Origin: Borreliella chilensis
Lineage (GTDB): Bacteria; Spirochaetota; Spirochaetia; Borreliales; Borreliaceae
Direction: 5' to 3'
NCBI GenBank assembly: GCA_000808095.1
Contig: CP009910.1
Span: 248,001 to 312,000 of the forward strand
Length of the DNA: 64,000 nt
The notes below the pieces were generated by a model that was not told where the DNA came from, made no database searches, and was given only the letters and a program-made list of their open reading frames with translations. A program made the position numbers and the translations under genes. Of this stretch, positions 6,797 to 16,449 are shown piece by piece; position 1 is the stretch's first letter; each line of letters begins with the position of its first letter.

Positions 6797-9319
6797 ATGT
6801 TTAAATACGAATTCAAAAAAATAGAAAAAAAATGGCAAGAATTTTGGGACAACAACAAAACATACAAAGTAGAAGAAGATCCAAGCATTCCCAAAGAAAA
6901 AAGATTATACATACTTGATATGTTTCCCTACCCTTCTGCCAACGGGCTCCATGTTGGCCATCCAGAAGGATATACAGCCACTGATATATTTGGAAGATAT
7001 AAGCTTTTAAATGGATTTCATGTGCTTCATCCAATAGGATTTGATAGCTTTGGACTTCCTGCTGAAAATTATGCAATACAAACAGGAACTCATCCTCAAA
7101 AAAGTACAGAAGAAAATATTAATAAGTTCAAAAAACAAATAAAAGCTTTAGGATTCGCATATGATTGGGATCGAGAAATTAGAACACATGATGAGACTTA
7201 CTATAAATGGACCCAGTGGATTTTCTTACAATTATATAAAAAAGGCCTAGCTTATGCAAAAGAAATGCCTGTATGGTACTGTCCTGAACTTGGAACAGTA
7301 TTGGCAAATGAAGAGATTATCCAAACTCCAGACGGGCCAAAATCTGAGAGAGGATTTCACAATGTTGAAAAAAAATACTTAAGACAGTGGGTTTTAAAAA
7401 TTACAGAATATGCTGAAAGATTATTAAACGACCTTGAAGAATTGGAATGGCCTGAATCTGTAAAAGAAATGCAGCGAAATTGGATTGGCAAATCAACAGG
7501 GGTTGAAATCGACTTTGAAATTGAAGGCTACAATGATAAAGTAACAGTCTTTACAACAAGGCCAGACACAATCTTTGGCGTCACGTACTTAGTAATAGCT
7601 CCAGAAAACAAAATAACAGAAAAAATAACAAAAAATAACTTTAAAAACAATGTATTAAAATATATAAAGAACGAAGAACTCAAAAGCGACCTTGAGAGAA
7701 CCTCTCTTGAAAAAGATAAATCGGGGATTTTTACAGGCTCTTATGCATTTCATCCAATAACAAATGAAAAAATTCCAATTTGGGTTGGAAGCTATGTACT
7801 AGGAGCTTATGGCACTGGAGCCGTAATGGGCGTTCCAGCACATGATGAAAGAGATTTTCAATTTGCTAAAAAGTATAAATTAAAAATTCTATCCGTAATA
7901 TCAAAATCAGGCAAAAACGAACCATTGGAAAAAGCATTTACTAATGATGGAATTTCAATAAACTCCCCTAATGAATTTAATAATCTTAAAAATTCTGAAG
8001 TAAAAGATAAAGTAATAAAATGGCTTACTAAAAACAAAAAGGGAAAAGAAAAAGTTAACTACAAGCTTAGAGATTGGATTTTTTCAAGGCAAAGATACTG
8101 GGGAGAACCTATACCAATATTGTTTGATAAGCTTGGAAATGCAATACCTTTAGAAAAAAATGATCTACCTTTAAAGCTTCCAGAAATTGCAAACTATAAA
8201 CCTTCTGGAACGGGAGAATCTCCTTTGTCAAGAATTAAAGATTGGGTAAACATAAAAGATACAGATTTTACAAGAGAAACAAACACAATGCCGCAATGGG
8301 CAGGCTCTTGTTGGTATTATTTGAGATACCTTGATCCAAAAAATCAAAAAGAATTTGCAAGTAAAAAAAATATTGAATATTGGATGCCTGTTGACCTATA
8401 CATAGGTGGAGCTGAACATACAGTATTACACCTACTTTACTCAAGGTTCTGGCACAAGGTTCTTTATGACTTAGGGTATGTAAACACTAAAGAACCTTTT
8501 AAAAAGCTAATAAATCAAGGCATAATAACCTCATTCTCTTATCAAAAAGAAAATGGGATTTTAATACCTAATGATCAAGTTATAGAAAAAGACAATAAAT
8601 TTTTTGACAAAAAGGACAATCAAGAAGTAACCCAAGTAATTGCCAAAATGTCAAAATCTTTAAAGAATGTAATAGCCCCAGATGACATTATCAAAGAATT
8701 TGGAGCAGACTCAATAAGGGTTTATGAAATGTTTATGGGACCACTAACAGACTCTAAGCCTTGGAGCACTAAAGGAATTGTTGGTGTTTTTCGATTTTTA
8801 AACAAAATTTGGAACCTAAGAGAAAAAGAACTATCAAAAGACAATCCTCCAAAAGAAATAACATCTCAGCTCCATAAAGTAATAAAAAAAGTCACAGAAG
8901 ACACAGAAAACCTAAATTTCAACACAGCAATCTCTGCCATGATGATATTTATAAATAAACTTCTAAAGTATGAAAAAAATTATTTAAATATATTCAAGCC
9001 CTTTATCATTATTTTATCCCCATATGCACCTCATTTAGCAGAAGAGCTGTGGGAACACATTGGAGAACCCCCCAGTTTATTCAAAAATTCAAAATGGCCA
9101 AAATTCGATGAAAACCTTATTATTAAAGACACAAAAGAAATCGTCTTGCAAATAAATGGAAAAATAAAAGACAAAATTTTACTGGACAAAGAAATAGATG
9201 AGGAAGAATTAAAAAAAATAGCAATGGAAAATAGAAAAATAAAATCACACTTACTGAATAAAAAAATAGTAAAAATAATTGCAATTAAAAACAAACTTGT
9301 CAACATAGTGATAAAGTAA
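6797..9319 (+). CDS. leuS: Leucyl-tRNA synthetase
   Basis: This class I synthetase of 840 residues charges tRNA-Leu. The HIGH-type motif is HVGH at residues 52-55 and KMSKS is at 617-621. The long CP1 editing insertion lies between, including the editing signature FTTRPDTIFGVTYLV and GAVMGVPAHDERDF. The anticodon-binding and C-terminal domains follow, giving normal bacterial LeuRS length. The ATG is preceded by AAGGGG. Placement just after a tRNA-Leu gene allows joint transcription, but the sequence between (6703-6796) shows no T-box structure. Confidence 0.97.
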   Translation: MFKYEFKKIEKKWQEFWDNNKTYKVEEDPSIPKEKRLYILDMFPYPSANGLHVGHPEGYTATDIFGRYKLLNGFHVLHPIGFDSFGLPAENYAIQTGTHPQKSTEENINKFKKQIKALGFAYDWDREIRTHDETYYKWTQWIFLQLYKKGLAYAKEMPVWYCPELGTVLANEEIIQTPDGPKSERGFHNVEKKYLRQWVLKITEYAERLLNDLEELEWPESVKEMQRNWIGKSTGVEIDFEIEGYNDKVTVFTTRPDTIFGVTYLVIAPENKITEKITKNNFKNNVLKYIKNEELKSDLERTSLEKDKSGIFTGSYAFHPITNEKIPIWVGSYVLGAYGTGAVMGVPAHDERDFQFAKKYKLKILSVISKSGKNEPLEKAFTNDGISINSPNEFNNLKNSEVKDKVIKWLTKNKKGKEKVNYKLRDWIFSRQRYWGEPIPILFDKLGNAIPLEKNDLPLKLPEIANYKPSGTGESPLSRIKDWVNIKDTDFTRETNTMPQWAGSCWYYLRYLDPKNQKEFASKKNIEYWMPVDLYIGGAEHTVLHLLYSRFWHKVLYDLGYVNTKEPFKKLINQGIITSFSYQKENGILIPNDQVIEKDNKFFDKKDNQEVTQVIAKMSKSLKNVIAPDDIIKEFGADSIRVYEMFMGPLTDSKPWSTKGIVGVFRFLNKIWNLREKELSKDNPPKEITSQLHKVIKKVTEDTENLNFNTAISAMMIFINKLLKYEKNYLNIFKPFIIILSPYAPHLAEELWEHIGEPPSLFKNSKWPKFDENLIIKDTKEIVLQINGKIKDKILLDKEIDEEELKKIAMENRKIKSHLLNKKIVKIIAIKNKLVNIVIK

Positions 9320-9333
9320 AAAAGAGGCATAAC

Positions 9334-11637
9334 ATGGACTTTGAAAGTCTAAGCATTAGATATAAAGGCATTATATTCACAATATTTATATTAATTACTA
9401 TTTTTTTAGGATTTTTTTTAAAAAATCTTAAATTCGATGCAAACATCTTAAAACTTATCCCCAAAACCAAAGAAACTGAAAGCCTAATAGACATTGACAA
9501 AAGTAATTCACTTTTGTCTACAATAGTAATATTTCAAGATAAAAAAAATATTTTCAACAAACAAAATTTTAAAAAAATAAACAGTGTAATCAATGAAATA
9601 ACCAAAATTTTAAAAGTATCTCCAAATGCCGTTACAAGTATATTTTCTTATTTTCCACAATTTAAAAAAGAAACCTACACAGATAAAGACATAGAAGAAA
9701 TAAAAAATAAAATAAATTCAACCCCATTCGTAAAAAATACATTCTTGGGTAATTCAGAAAATTTAATATACTTCATAATAATACCATCAGAAAGCGATAA
9801 AATCAATTTCAGTAGAAACTTAAAAGCTGAACTTGATGAGATGGAAAACACAATTAAAAAATATGAAACAGACGACCTAAAGTTATATCTTACAGGAGAT
9901 TTAATAGTAAGAGAAAAAATCTTAAACTACATGGTTGAAGACTTCAAAATTTTAGGACCTCTTGCTACTTTTGTAGTAATAATCTCACTTTATTTGATTA
10001 TAAAAAATCTAATTGGAGCGTTAATTCCTATTTTTATTGCATTATTATCATTGATTTGGACTTTTGGAATTAAAGGACTTGTACAATCTCCCATTACAGT
10101 GCCAGAAACTTCAATGATTGTTTTACTTATTTCAATCGGATGCGCTAATGCTGTACACATAATAAACGGAATATTCAAATTAATAAAAAAAGATCAACTT
10201 TCAAAAGAATCAATCAAAAAAACAATTAAAAAACTTAAAACACCTATCCTGCTAACATCTCTTACAACTGCATTTGGATTCTTATCTCTTACAACCTCTT
10301 CAATTAATGCTTACAAAACAATGGGTATTTTCATGTCAATTGGAGTAATAATTTCAATGACTATATCATTAACCGTCCTACCTGGAATAATAACATTAAT
10401 CCCATTTACAAAAAAAAGATCACTTGAAAAACAAAAAGAAAATAAAATACACAAAATATTTTTCCTTGAAAAACTTGCCAAAATGAATTCACAAATAACA
10501 AAGTCTATATTAAAAAGAAAATACATATCTTCCATAGTAGTCGTCATAATACTGGGGATTTCTATAGTAGGTCTTTTGAAAATAGAAATCAATTTTGATG
10601 AAAAAGATTACTTCAAAGAAAGCACAAGCGTAAAAAAAACATTAAACTTAATGCAAAAAGAAATGGGGGGAATATCAGTTTTTAAAATAGAACTTGAAGG
10701 CACCCCCGGCGAATTTAAAAATGCAAAAGCAATGCAAACCTTAGATTTGATCACAGACAAGCTTGATGCATTTTCTGCAAAAACTCAATCCAGCTCTATT
10801 AATGGAATTTTAAAATTTACAAATTTTAAAATTAAAAAAGAATCCCCACTAGAATATAAACTGCCTGAAAACAAAGCTATACTAAACAAACTAATAAACT
10901 TAGTAGATAGAAGTGCTTGGACACAAGACAATAAAAAACTGTATATTAATGATGACTGGTCATTAATATCTATTATAGTAAGAATTGAAGACAACTCAAC
11001 TGAAGGAATAAAAAAATTTGAAAAATATGCTATTCAAACAATTAATGAACATATGAGAAATAATAAATATCATTTCTCAGGGGTATATGATAAAGTATTA
11101 ATTGCTAAAACAATGGTTAAAGAGCAGGTTATGAACATTATAACAACCCTTGGATCAATAACATTATTGCTTATGCTTTTCTTTAGATCTATAAAAACCG
11201 GAATAATTATTGCAATCCCAGTAGCATGGTCAGTGTTTTTAAACTTTGCTGTAATGAGGATGTTTGGAATAACCTTAAATCCTGCAACAGCAACAATTGC
11301 ATCTGTAAGCATGGGAGTCGGAGTAGATTATTCAATCCATTTTTTCAATACATTTATTTTAAAATACCAAAAAAGTCAAATCTACAAAACTGCACTTCTT
11401 GAATCAATACCAAGCGTATTTAATGGGATATTTGCAAATTCTATTTCTGTTGGAATAGGGTTTCTAACCCTGACATTTTCGACTTATAAAATAATATCAA
11501 CTCTTGGTGCAATAATTGCTTTTACAATGCTAACAACATCTCTTGCATCTTTAACTCTTCTTCCATTATTAATTCATTTATTTAAACCTAGAGTCAAACT
11601 AGCCCAAAAAAACAATTTTAAAAAATTAAAACAATAA
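9334..11637 (+). CDS. RND/MMPL superfamily membrane transporter
   Basis: This 767-residue protein is an internally duplicated RND-type transporter. Each half has one N-terminal helix, a large extracytoplasmic domain and a block of five helices. The half boundaries are visible at the second lone helix (about residues 395-415) and at the matching phrases LTGDLIVREKIL and FSGVYDKVLIAKTM. The second block carries GVGVDYSIHF, typical of the MMPL/sterol-sensing group, where the acidic residue is thought to relay protons. Substrate unknown; lipid or hydrophobic export is usual for the family. AGAGG lies six bases before the ATG. The last 12 bases overlap the 3' end of the convergent lon gene. Confidence 0.83.
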   Translation: MDFESLSIRYKGIIFTIFILITIFLGFFLKNLKFDANILKLIPKTKETESLIDIDKSNSLLSTIVIFQDKKNIFNKQNFKKINSVINEITKILKVSPNAVTSIFSYFPQFKKETYTDKDIEEIKNKINSTPFVKNTFLGNSENLIYFIIIPSESDKINFSRNLKAELDEMENTIKKYETDDLKLYLTGDLIVREKILNYMVEDFKILGPLATFVVIISLYLIIKNLIGALIPIFIALLSLIWTFGIKGLVQSPITVPETSMIVLLISIGCANAVHIINGIFKLIKKDQLSKESIKKTIKKLKTPILLTSLTTAFGFLSLTTSSINAYKTMGIFMSIGVIISMTISLTVLPGIITLIPFTKKRSLEKQKENKIHKIFFLEKLAKMNSQITKSILKRKYISSIVVVIILGISIVGLLKIEINFDEKDYFKESTSVKKTLNLMQKEMGGISVFKIELEGTPGEFKNAKAMQTLDLITDKLDAFSAKTQSSSINGILKFTNFKIKKESPLEYKLPENKAILNKLINLVDRSAWTQDNKKLYINDDWSLISIIVRIEDNSTEGIKKFEKYAIQTINEHMRNNKYHFSGVYDKVLIAKTMVKEQVMNIITTLGSITLLLMLFFRSIKTGIIIAIPVAWSVFLNFAVMRMFGITLNPATATIASVSMGVGVDYSIHFFNTFILKYQKSQIYKTALLESIPSVFNGIFANSISVGIGFLTLTFSTYKIISTLGAIIAFTMLTTSLASLTLLPLLIHLFKPRVKLAQKNNFKKLKQ

Positions 11638-14046
11638 TTTAATGACCTCGCGCATATTCTCTACAAGATAAAAATTAATGCCACTCTTAATATTAATAGG
11701 AATCTCTTCTAGATCTACTTTATTTGCCTGAGGAACAATAATGTGCTCTACCCCACTACGTTTTGCTGCAATTATTTTCTCTCTAAGTCCCCCTATCATC
11801 ATTACGTTTCCAGTAAGAGAAAGCTCTCCTGTCATAGCCAAATGGGGTCTAACAACTTTATCAAGAGCAAGAGAAATAAAAGCACTAGCTATTGTAATTC
11901 CTGCCGAAGGACCATCTTTTGGAGTAGCTCCTTCTGGAATATGTAAATGAATAATATATTTTTCAAAAAAAGACTTATTAATGCTTAAATCTCCCTTAAT
12001 ACTATTAACATAAGTATAGGCAATATTAGCAGACTCCTTCATAACATCCCCAAGTCTACCTGTTAACTTAATTCCACCTACCTTGGACTCTGTTTTTACA
12101 GTTTCAATCATCAAAGTTGAACCCCCATAGCTTGTCCAAGCAAGACCCATTACCATACCTGAATACATAATATTAGGCATGCTTTCTTTTCTAAAAACGG
12201 GTACACCAACATATTCTTCTAGATTATCATTTGAAATTTGATAAGATTTAACCTCAGCATTCTCAATAAGCTTTCTTGCAACCTTTCGTACAATTTTGTT
12301 TAAATATTTTTCAAAATTTCTCACTCCATTATCTCTTGCATACTCTTGGGCAATTTGAACAAGCGCTGAGCTTTGAAACTTTAAAGAATCCTTATCAATT
12401 CCATTTTCGCTTAAAACCTTAGGAATTAAATACTTTCTTGCAATCTCTATTTTTTCGTTATCGACATATCCGGAAACCTCAATAATCTCCATTCTATTTA
12501 ACAAAGGTCTTGGTATTGTTTCAATAGAATTAGCAGTCAAAATAAAAAATACATTTGAAATATCAAAAGGAAGATCAAGATAATGATCTCTAAATTTGAC
12601 ATTCTGTTCAGGATCTAAAACTTCAAGAAGAACTGAAAAAGGGTCTCCATAATTTGAAGCGGAGATTTTATCAACCTCATCAATTAAAAAAACAGGAGAA
12701 TTTGTCTTAGTAATTCTTAAACCTTGAATAATTTTTCCAGGCAAAGCACCAACATAAGTTCTTCTGTGTCCCTTGATTTCTGATTCATCACGCATCCCCC
12801 CAACAGAAAATCTAAAAAATTTGGTGCGCAAAACCTTTGCAATAGCTGCTCCAATAGAAGTTTTTCCTACCCCAGGAGGTCCTACCAAAAGAATAATAGC
12901 TCCCTTTTGAGTTTTTCTTAATTTAAGAACAGAAATATATTCAATAATTCTATCCTTAACTTCCGTCATTCCATAATGAGTTTTATCTAAAATTTTTTTA
13001 GATTTTTGCAAATCTAACTTATCAAAATTAATTTTCAAATCTTGCCAAGGAAGCTCAGTAATAAGCTCAAGATAGTTTCTAATAACAATATATTCAGCCG
13101 AACTTGTCTCAAGAAGTGAAAATTTTTCCAGCTCTTTCTCAACTACCTCTAAAGACTCTCCTTTTAACTCCAAAGCCTTTAGCTTTGCCTTTAGCTTTGC
13201 TAAATCGCTGTTTTTTTTATCGCCTATACCAAGTTCAGCTTTAATAGCTTTAAGTTGTTCCTTTAAAAAAAACTCTTTTTGCTGTTTTTCTAATCTCTCT
13301 TGAATTCCCCTAGCAATTTTATTTTGAATTTCAATTAAATTGAGTTCTTCATAAATTAACTCTAAAACTTTTTTAAGCCTATCTTTTACACTCAAAGTTT
13401 CAAGAACTATTTGATGATCATTTTTTGAAGATGAAATGGTGCTAGCCACAATGTCACATAACTTGCCCTTATCCTCAATATTAACCATATTCAATTGAAC
13501 TTCGGGCATTTTTCTATGTGAAAATATCTCTTTAGTTCTAAGCAAAATACTACTGTAAACTGCCTTTGATTGAATATCATCTTTTCTAACTGGAATTTGC
13601 TTTAAATAGTCAATTTCTATTATTGGGAACTTGTCATTAAGAACAACTTTAACAAATTTAATTCTATCAAAAGTTGACACAAATATATTATAACCACCAT
13701 CTGGAAGATTAATCTTTTTTATTACTTTTCCAGTAACTCCAACAGAATAAATATCTTTACTATAATCAACAATTAATTTATGTTGATTATTGTTATTATT
13801 TTTTTCTAAAAATTTATCATTTAAAACAAATAAAGCAATAATTCCATTGCCTTTCATAGCATATTCGATTGCTTTCATATCAGAATCAGAGATTACAACA
13901 ATTGGAATAAACATACCTGGAAAAACTGGATGAGAAGGAACTGCTATTAAAGGGGCTCTTGCGGGTTTATTGGAATGAGGCAAAATCCCAGCTACAGGTT
14001 TTTCTTTCTTTTTGTCTGCTAACCTAGCTTTTTTTAATTCATCCAT
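11626..14046 (-). CDS. lon: ATP-dependent protease Lon
   Basis: This cytoplasmic AAA+ serine protease of 806 residues degrades misfolded and regulatory proteins. In order, the sequence shows a Lon N-terminal substrate domain (about 30-240), a coiled-coil linker, an AAA+ module with Walker A GPPGVGKT near residue 390 and Walker B VFLIDEVDKI, and a C-terminal protease domain. The catalytic dyad is intact: Ser714 (in DGPSAGIT) and Lys762 (in KRSGVEH). The ATG is preceded by AAGGAGA about ten bases upstream, with a good extended -10 promoter just beyond. Borrelia is known to carry a second Lon elsewhere. The 3' end overlaps the convergent transporter gene. Confidence 0.96.
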   Translation of the reverse strand: MDELKKARLADKKKEKPVAGILPHSNKPARAPLIAVPSHPVFPGMFIPIVVISDSDMKAIEYAMKGNGIIALFVLNDKFLEKNNNNNQHKLIVDYSKDIYSVGVTGKVIKKINLPDGGYNIFVSTFDRIKFVKVVLNDKFPIIEIDYLKQIPVRKDDIQSKAVYSSILLRTKEIFSHRKMPEVQLNMVNIEDKGKLCDIVASTISSSKNDHQIVLETLSVKDRLKKVLELIYEELNLIEIQNKIARGIQERLEKQQKEFFLKEQLKAIKAELGIGDKKNSDLAKLKAKLKALELKGESLEVVEKELEKFSLLETSSAEYIVIRNYLELITELPWQDLKINFDKLDLQKSKKILDKTHYGMTEVKDRIIEYISVLKLRKTQKGAIILLVGPPGVGKTSIGAAIAKVLRTKFFRFSVGGMRDESEIKGHRRTYVGALPGKIIQGLRITKTNSPVFLIDEVDKISASNYGDPFSVLLEVLDPEQNVKFRDHYLDLPFDISNVFFILTANSIETIPRPLLNRMEIIEVSGYVDNEKIEIARKYLIPKVLSENGIDKDSLKFQSSALVQIAQEYARDNGVRNFEKYLNKIVRKVARKLIENAEVKSYQISNDNLEEYVGVPVFRKESMPNIMYSGMVMGLAWTSYGGSTLMIETVKTESKVGGIKLTGRLGDVMKESANIAYTYVNSIKGDLSINKSFFEKYIIHLHIPEGATPKDGPSAGITIASAFISLALDKVVRPHLAMTGELSLTGNVMMIGGLREKIIAAKRSGVEHIIVPQANKVDLEEIPINIKSGINFYLVENMREVIKLLF

Positions 14047-14072
14047 AAAATTTGAAATCTCCTTAAGTCTTA

Positions 14073-14101
14073 ATTATAACAAAACAAATATTTTATGAAA
14101 A
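14073..14101 (-). promoter_or_regulatory. Putative extended -10 promoter of lon
   Basis: On the minus strand the -10 is TATAAT (14078 down to 14073), preceded by TG to form TGTTATAAT, an extended -10. TTTTCA (four of six matches) lies 17 bases upstream as a -35. Predicted transcription start is near 14066, giving a leader of about 20 bases that contains AAGGAG. No HrcA CIRCE-type repeat is visible. The rest of the 276-base lon-recJ gap (14047-14322) is AT-rich and otherwise shows only a lone TATAAT at 14195-14200 facing recJ. Confidence 0.6.
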
Positions 14102-14322
14102 TTCATTTAATAATATTTTTTTTTATTATAAAATAATATAGTGAGAATTTTCATAGTTAAAATAATGGCAAAGAACTTGAATTGTGGTAACAGCTATAAT
14201 CTACTAAAGCTATACCATTCAATAATAAATACAATGACTACTGCTTAAAAATAATTAATCTATGGTGAAGTTAGTAAAAAATGTTTGAAAACTCAATAAA
14301 AAATTGAATTCTAGAGAAATAA

Positions 14323-16449
14323 ATGAAAATTTGGAAACAAAAAGAAACTAATATGCAAAACCAAGAACTAACTCGCATTGCTAAGAAATATAATATCAAT
14401 CTTTTTGAAGCAACTTTGCTTATAAAACGAGAAGTCAAAGAAGAAGATTTCATGTTTTTCCTTGAAGATAGCATAAATTTGCTGCACAACCCATTTTTAT
14501 TGAAAAATATAGATAAGTTTATAAGCAGAATCAATAAAGCAATTAAAGAAAATGAAAACATACTAATCTTTGGAGATAAAGATGCTGATGGAATCACAGC
14601 AACAATAATAATGTATGAAACTCTTAAAGATTTTGGACTCAATGTGAGCTATAAAATACCTTCGAACGGAGAATTTTATGGACTTTCAAACGAATTAATC
14701 AACATAGCTTTAGAAAAAAAAATCTCTCTAATAATAACCGTTGATAATGGTATCTCTAACATTGAAGAAATAAACTATGCAAATTCACAAGGAATAGAAA
14801 TAATAATCACAGATCATCATCTTCCAAGCGAAGACTTTAAAACTAAAAGCATAGTTATAAATCCACATCTAAAAGATGACAAATATCCATTCAAAGAAAT
14901 AGCAGGATGTTGTGTGAGTTTTAAAACTTGCCTTGCTCTTTGTATATCCTTTACAGATCTTTATTCTAAAAACCTTGTATTTCTATTTCTAGAAAAAGCA
15001 AAAAATGAAATTATTCTTCATGCAATAGAAATAAAAAATTATATTTTAAAACGGTATATAAGATTAAATAATAAGGATGATCCTTTAATTAACTTAAACA
15101 AACTAGAAAAATTTTCACAAAACAAATACATAATAATCTTTAACAAAGAAGAGCAAGATCAATTATTAAATAAATGTTTTGGGAAAAGTATAAATATAGA
15201 TACAGTTGATATTAGTGAAAATTTTATAAAAAAATATCCAAATTTTAAAAGAAAAACATTAAAGGATCTAATTCAAGCAACCAAGTATTTTAAATATAAA
15301 GAAATTAAGATTAAAGAAAAACTTTACTACATATTTTATAACATAATTTTTGAAACTAACAAAAATTTACTACAAAAATGCTTAAAAAGACTTAGTCTTG
15401 TTGCAATCGGAACAATAGCGGACAATATGCCTATTATTAATGAAAACAGAATAATCCTAAAAGCGGGTCTCAAAGAAATTGCACTAAGAGAAAGAATGCC
15501 TATTAACTATCTACTAAAGGATGCAAACATATTAACAAAACCAAATATAACTTCAATAGATATCGCATATAAAATTGCACCAATACTAAACTCAACAGGA
15601 AGACTTGAAAAAGCAGATATTGCAATAAATTTTTTACTTACTAACGATACTAATCAAATAGAAAATAAATTTAAAGAAATAAAAGAAATCAACCAACTAA
15701 GAAAATACAAAGAAGAAAAAGCTTGGAATTCGCACAATAAAAATATTGTTTTTAAAAATGATAAATTCATAGTCTGCTATGATAAAAATACTCCAAAAGG
15801 AATAAGCTCTAGAATTGCAACTAGACTTTCTACTTACTATCAAAAAGTTGCTATTTTTTTAACAAAACAAGGCAATATTATTAAAGGATCAATTAGATCA
15901 AACAATAAAATTAATTCAAAAACACTAATATCGATAGTACCTTCTCATTTAGTAATAAATTCAGGAGGGCACAAAGCTGCTGCTGGATTCACACTGCATG
16001 AAAATTTGCTTGAAGAGTTTATTAAGGAATTAGAATATGCAACTACAAAAGTTGAATATGAAACTCTTGATAAAAATGAGTCAATACTAATAGATGCTAC
16101 TATTCCAAAGGATTTAACAAAAGATTCTCTTTTTAAAACAATAGAAATATTTGAACCTTATGGTTATGAATTTAGAGAGCCAATATTAATGATGGAAAAT
16201 GTTTACCTTCAAGAACTCAAAATAATTGACAAAAATCATAGCTCAAAACACATAAATATGCGTCTTAAATCACAAAACGATTACTATAAAGCTATTTTTT
16301 TTAACGGAACAAAAAAAATAGAAGAATTGAAAATCAAAGAAGATCAATATTTGGATATCATTTTTACAGTTAATGAAGATTTTTACTGCCCAAGAGAAAA
16401 GATTTTGAAAATAATAGACATAAAAAAGAGTACTCAAGTCAATGTGTAG
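14323..16449 (+). CDS. recJ: Single-stranded-DNA-specific exonuclease RecJ
   Basis: This 708-residue DHH-family 5'-3' exonuclease acts in recombination and mismatch repair. Catalytic motifs are present: DADG at residues 87-90, the DHH motif at 164-166, AGCC at 194-197, VAIGTIAD at 360-367, and the DHHA1 glycine motif SGGHKAAAGFTL near 546. Between 197 and 360 there are about 160 residues where most RecJ proteins have about 40, so this enzyme carries an extra, K/N/I-rich block. The start could be the ATG at 14323 or the in-frame ATG ten codons on; neither has a strong ribosome site. The stop overlaps the next gene by eight bases. Confidence 0.9.
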   Translation: MKIWKQKETNMQNQELTRIAKKYNINLFEATLLIKREVKEEDFMFFLEDSINLLHNPFLLKNIDKFISRINKAIKENENILIFGDKDADGITATIIMYETLKDFGLNVSYKIPSNGEFYGLSNELINIALEKKISLIITVDNGISNIEEINYANSQGIEIIITDHHLPSEDFKTKSIVINPHLKDDKYPFKEIAGCCVSFKTCLALCISFTDLYSKNLVFLFLEKAKNEIILHAIEIKNYILKRYIRLNNKDDPLINLNKLEKFSQNKYIIIFNKEEQDQLLNKCFGKSINIDTVDISENFIKKYPNFKRKTLKDLIQATKYFKYKEIKIKEKLYYIFYNIIFETNKNLLQKCLKRLSLVAIGTIADNMPIINENRIILKAGLKEIALRERMPINYLLKDANILTKPNITSIDIAYKIAPILNSTGRLEKADIAINFLLTNDTNQIENKFKEIKEINQLRKYKEEKAWNSHNKNIVFKNDKFIVCYDKNTPKGISSRIATRLSTYYQKVAIFLTKQGNIIKGSIRSNNKINSKTLISIVPSHLVINSGGHKAAAGFTLHENLLEEFIKELEYATTKVEYETLDKNESILIDATIPKDLTKDSLFKTIEIFEPYGYEFREPILMMENVYLQELKIIDKNHSSKHINMRLKSQNDYYKAIFFNGTKKIEELKIKEDQYLDIIFTVNEDFYCPREKILKIIDIKKSTQVNV

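Noticed and set aside
14166-14181. Sigma-54-like -24/-12 element upstream of recJ (TGGCA, then TTGAA)
   Set aside because: The -24 half matches well, but the essential GC at -12 is GA, and recJ is not an expected RpoN target. Probably chance.
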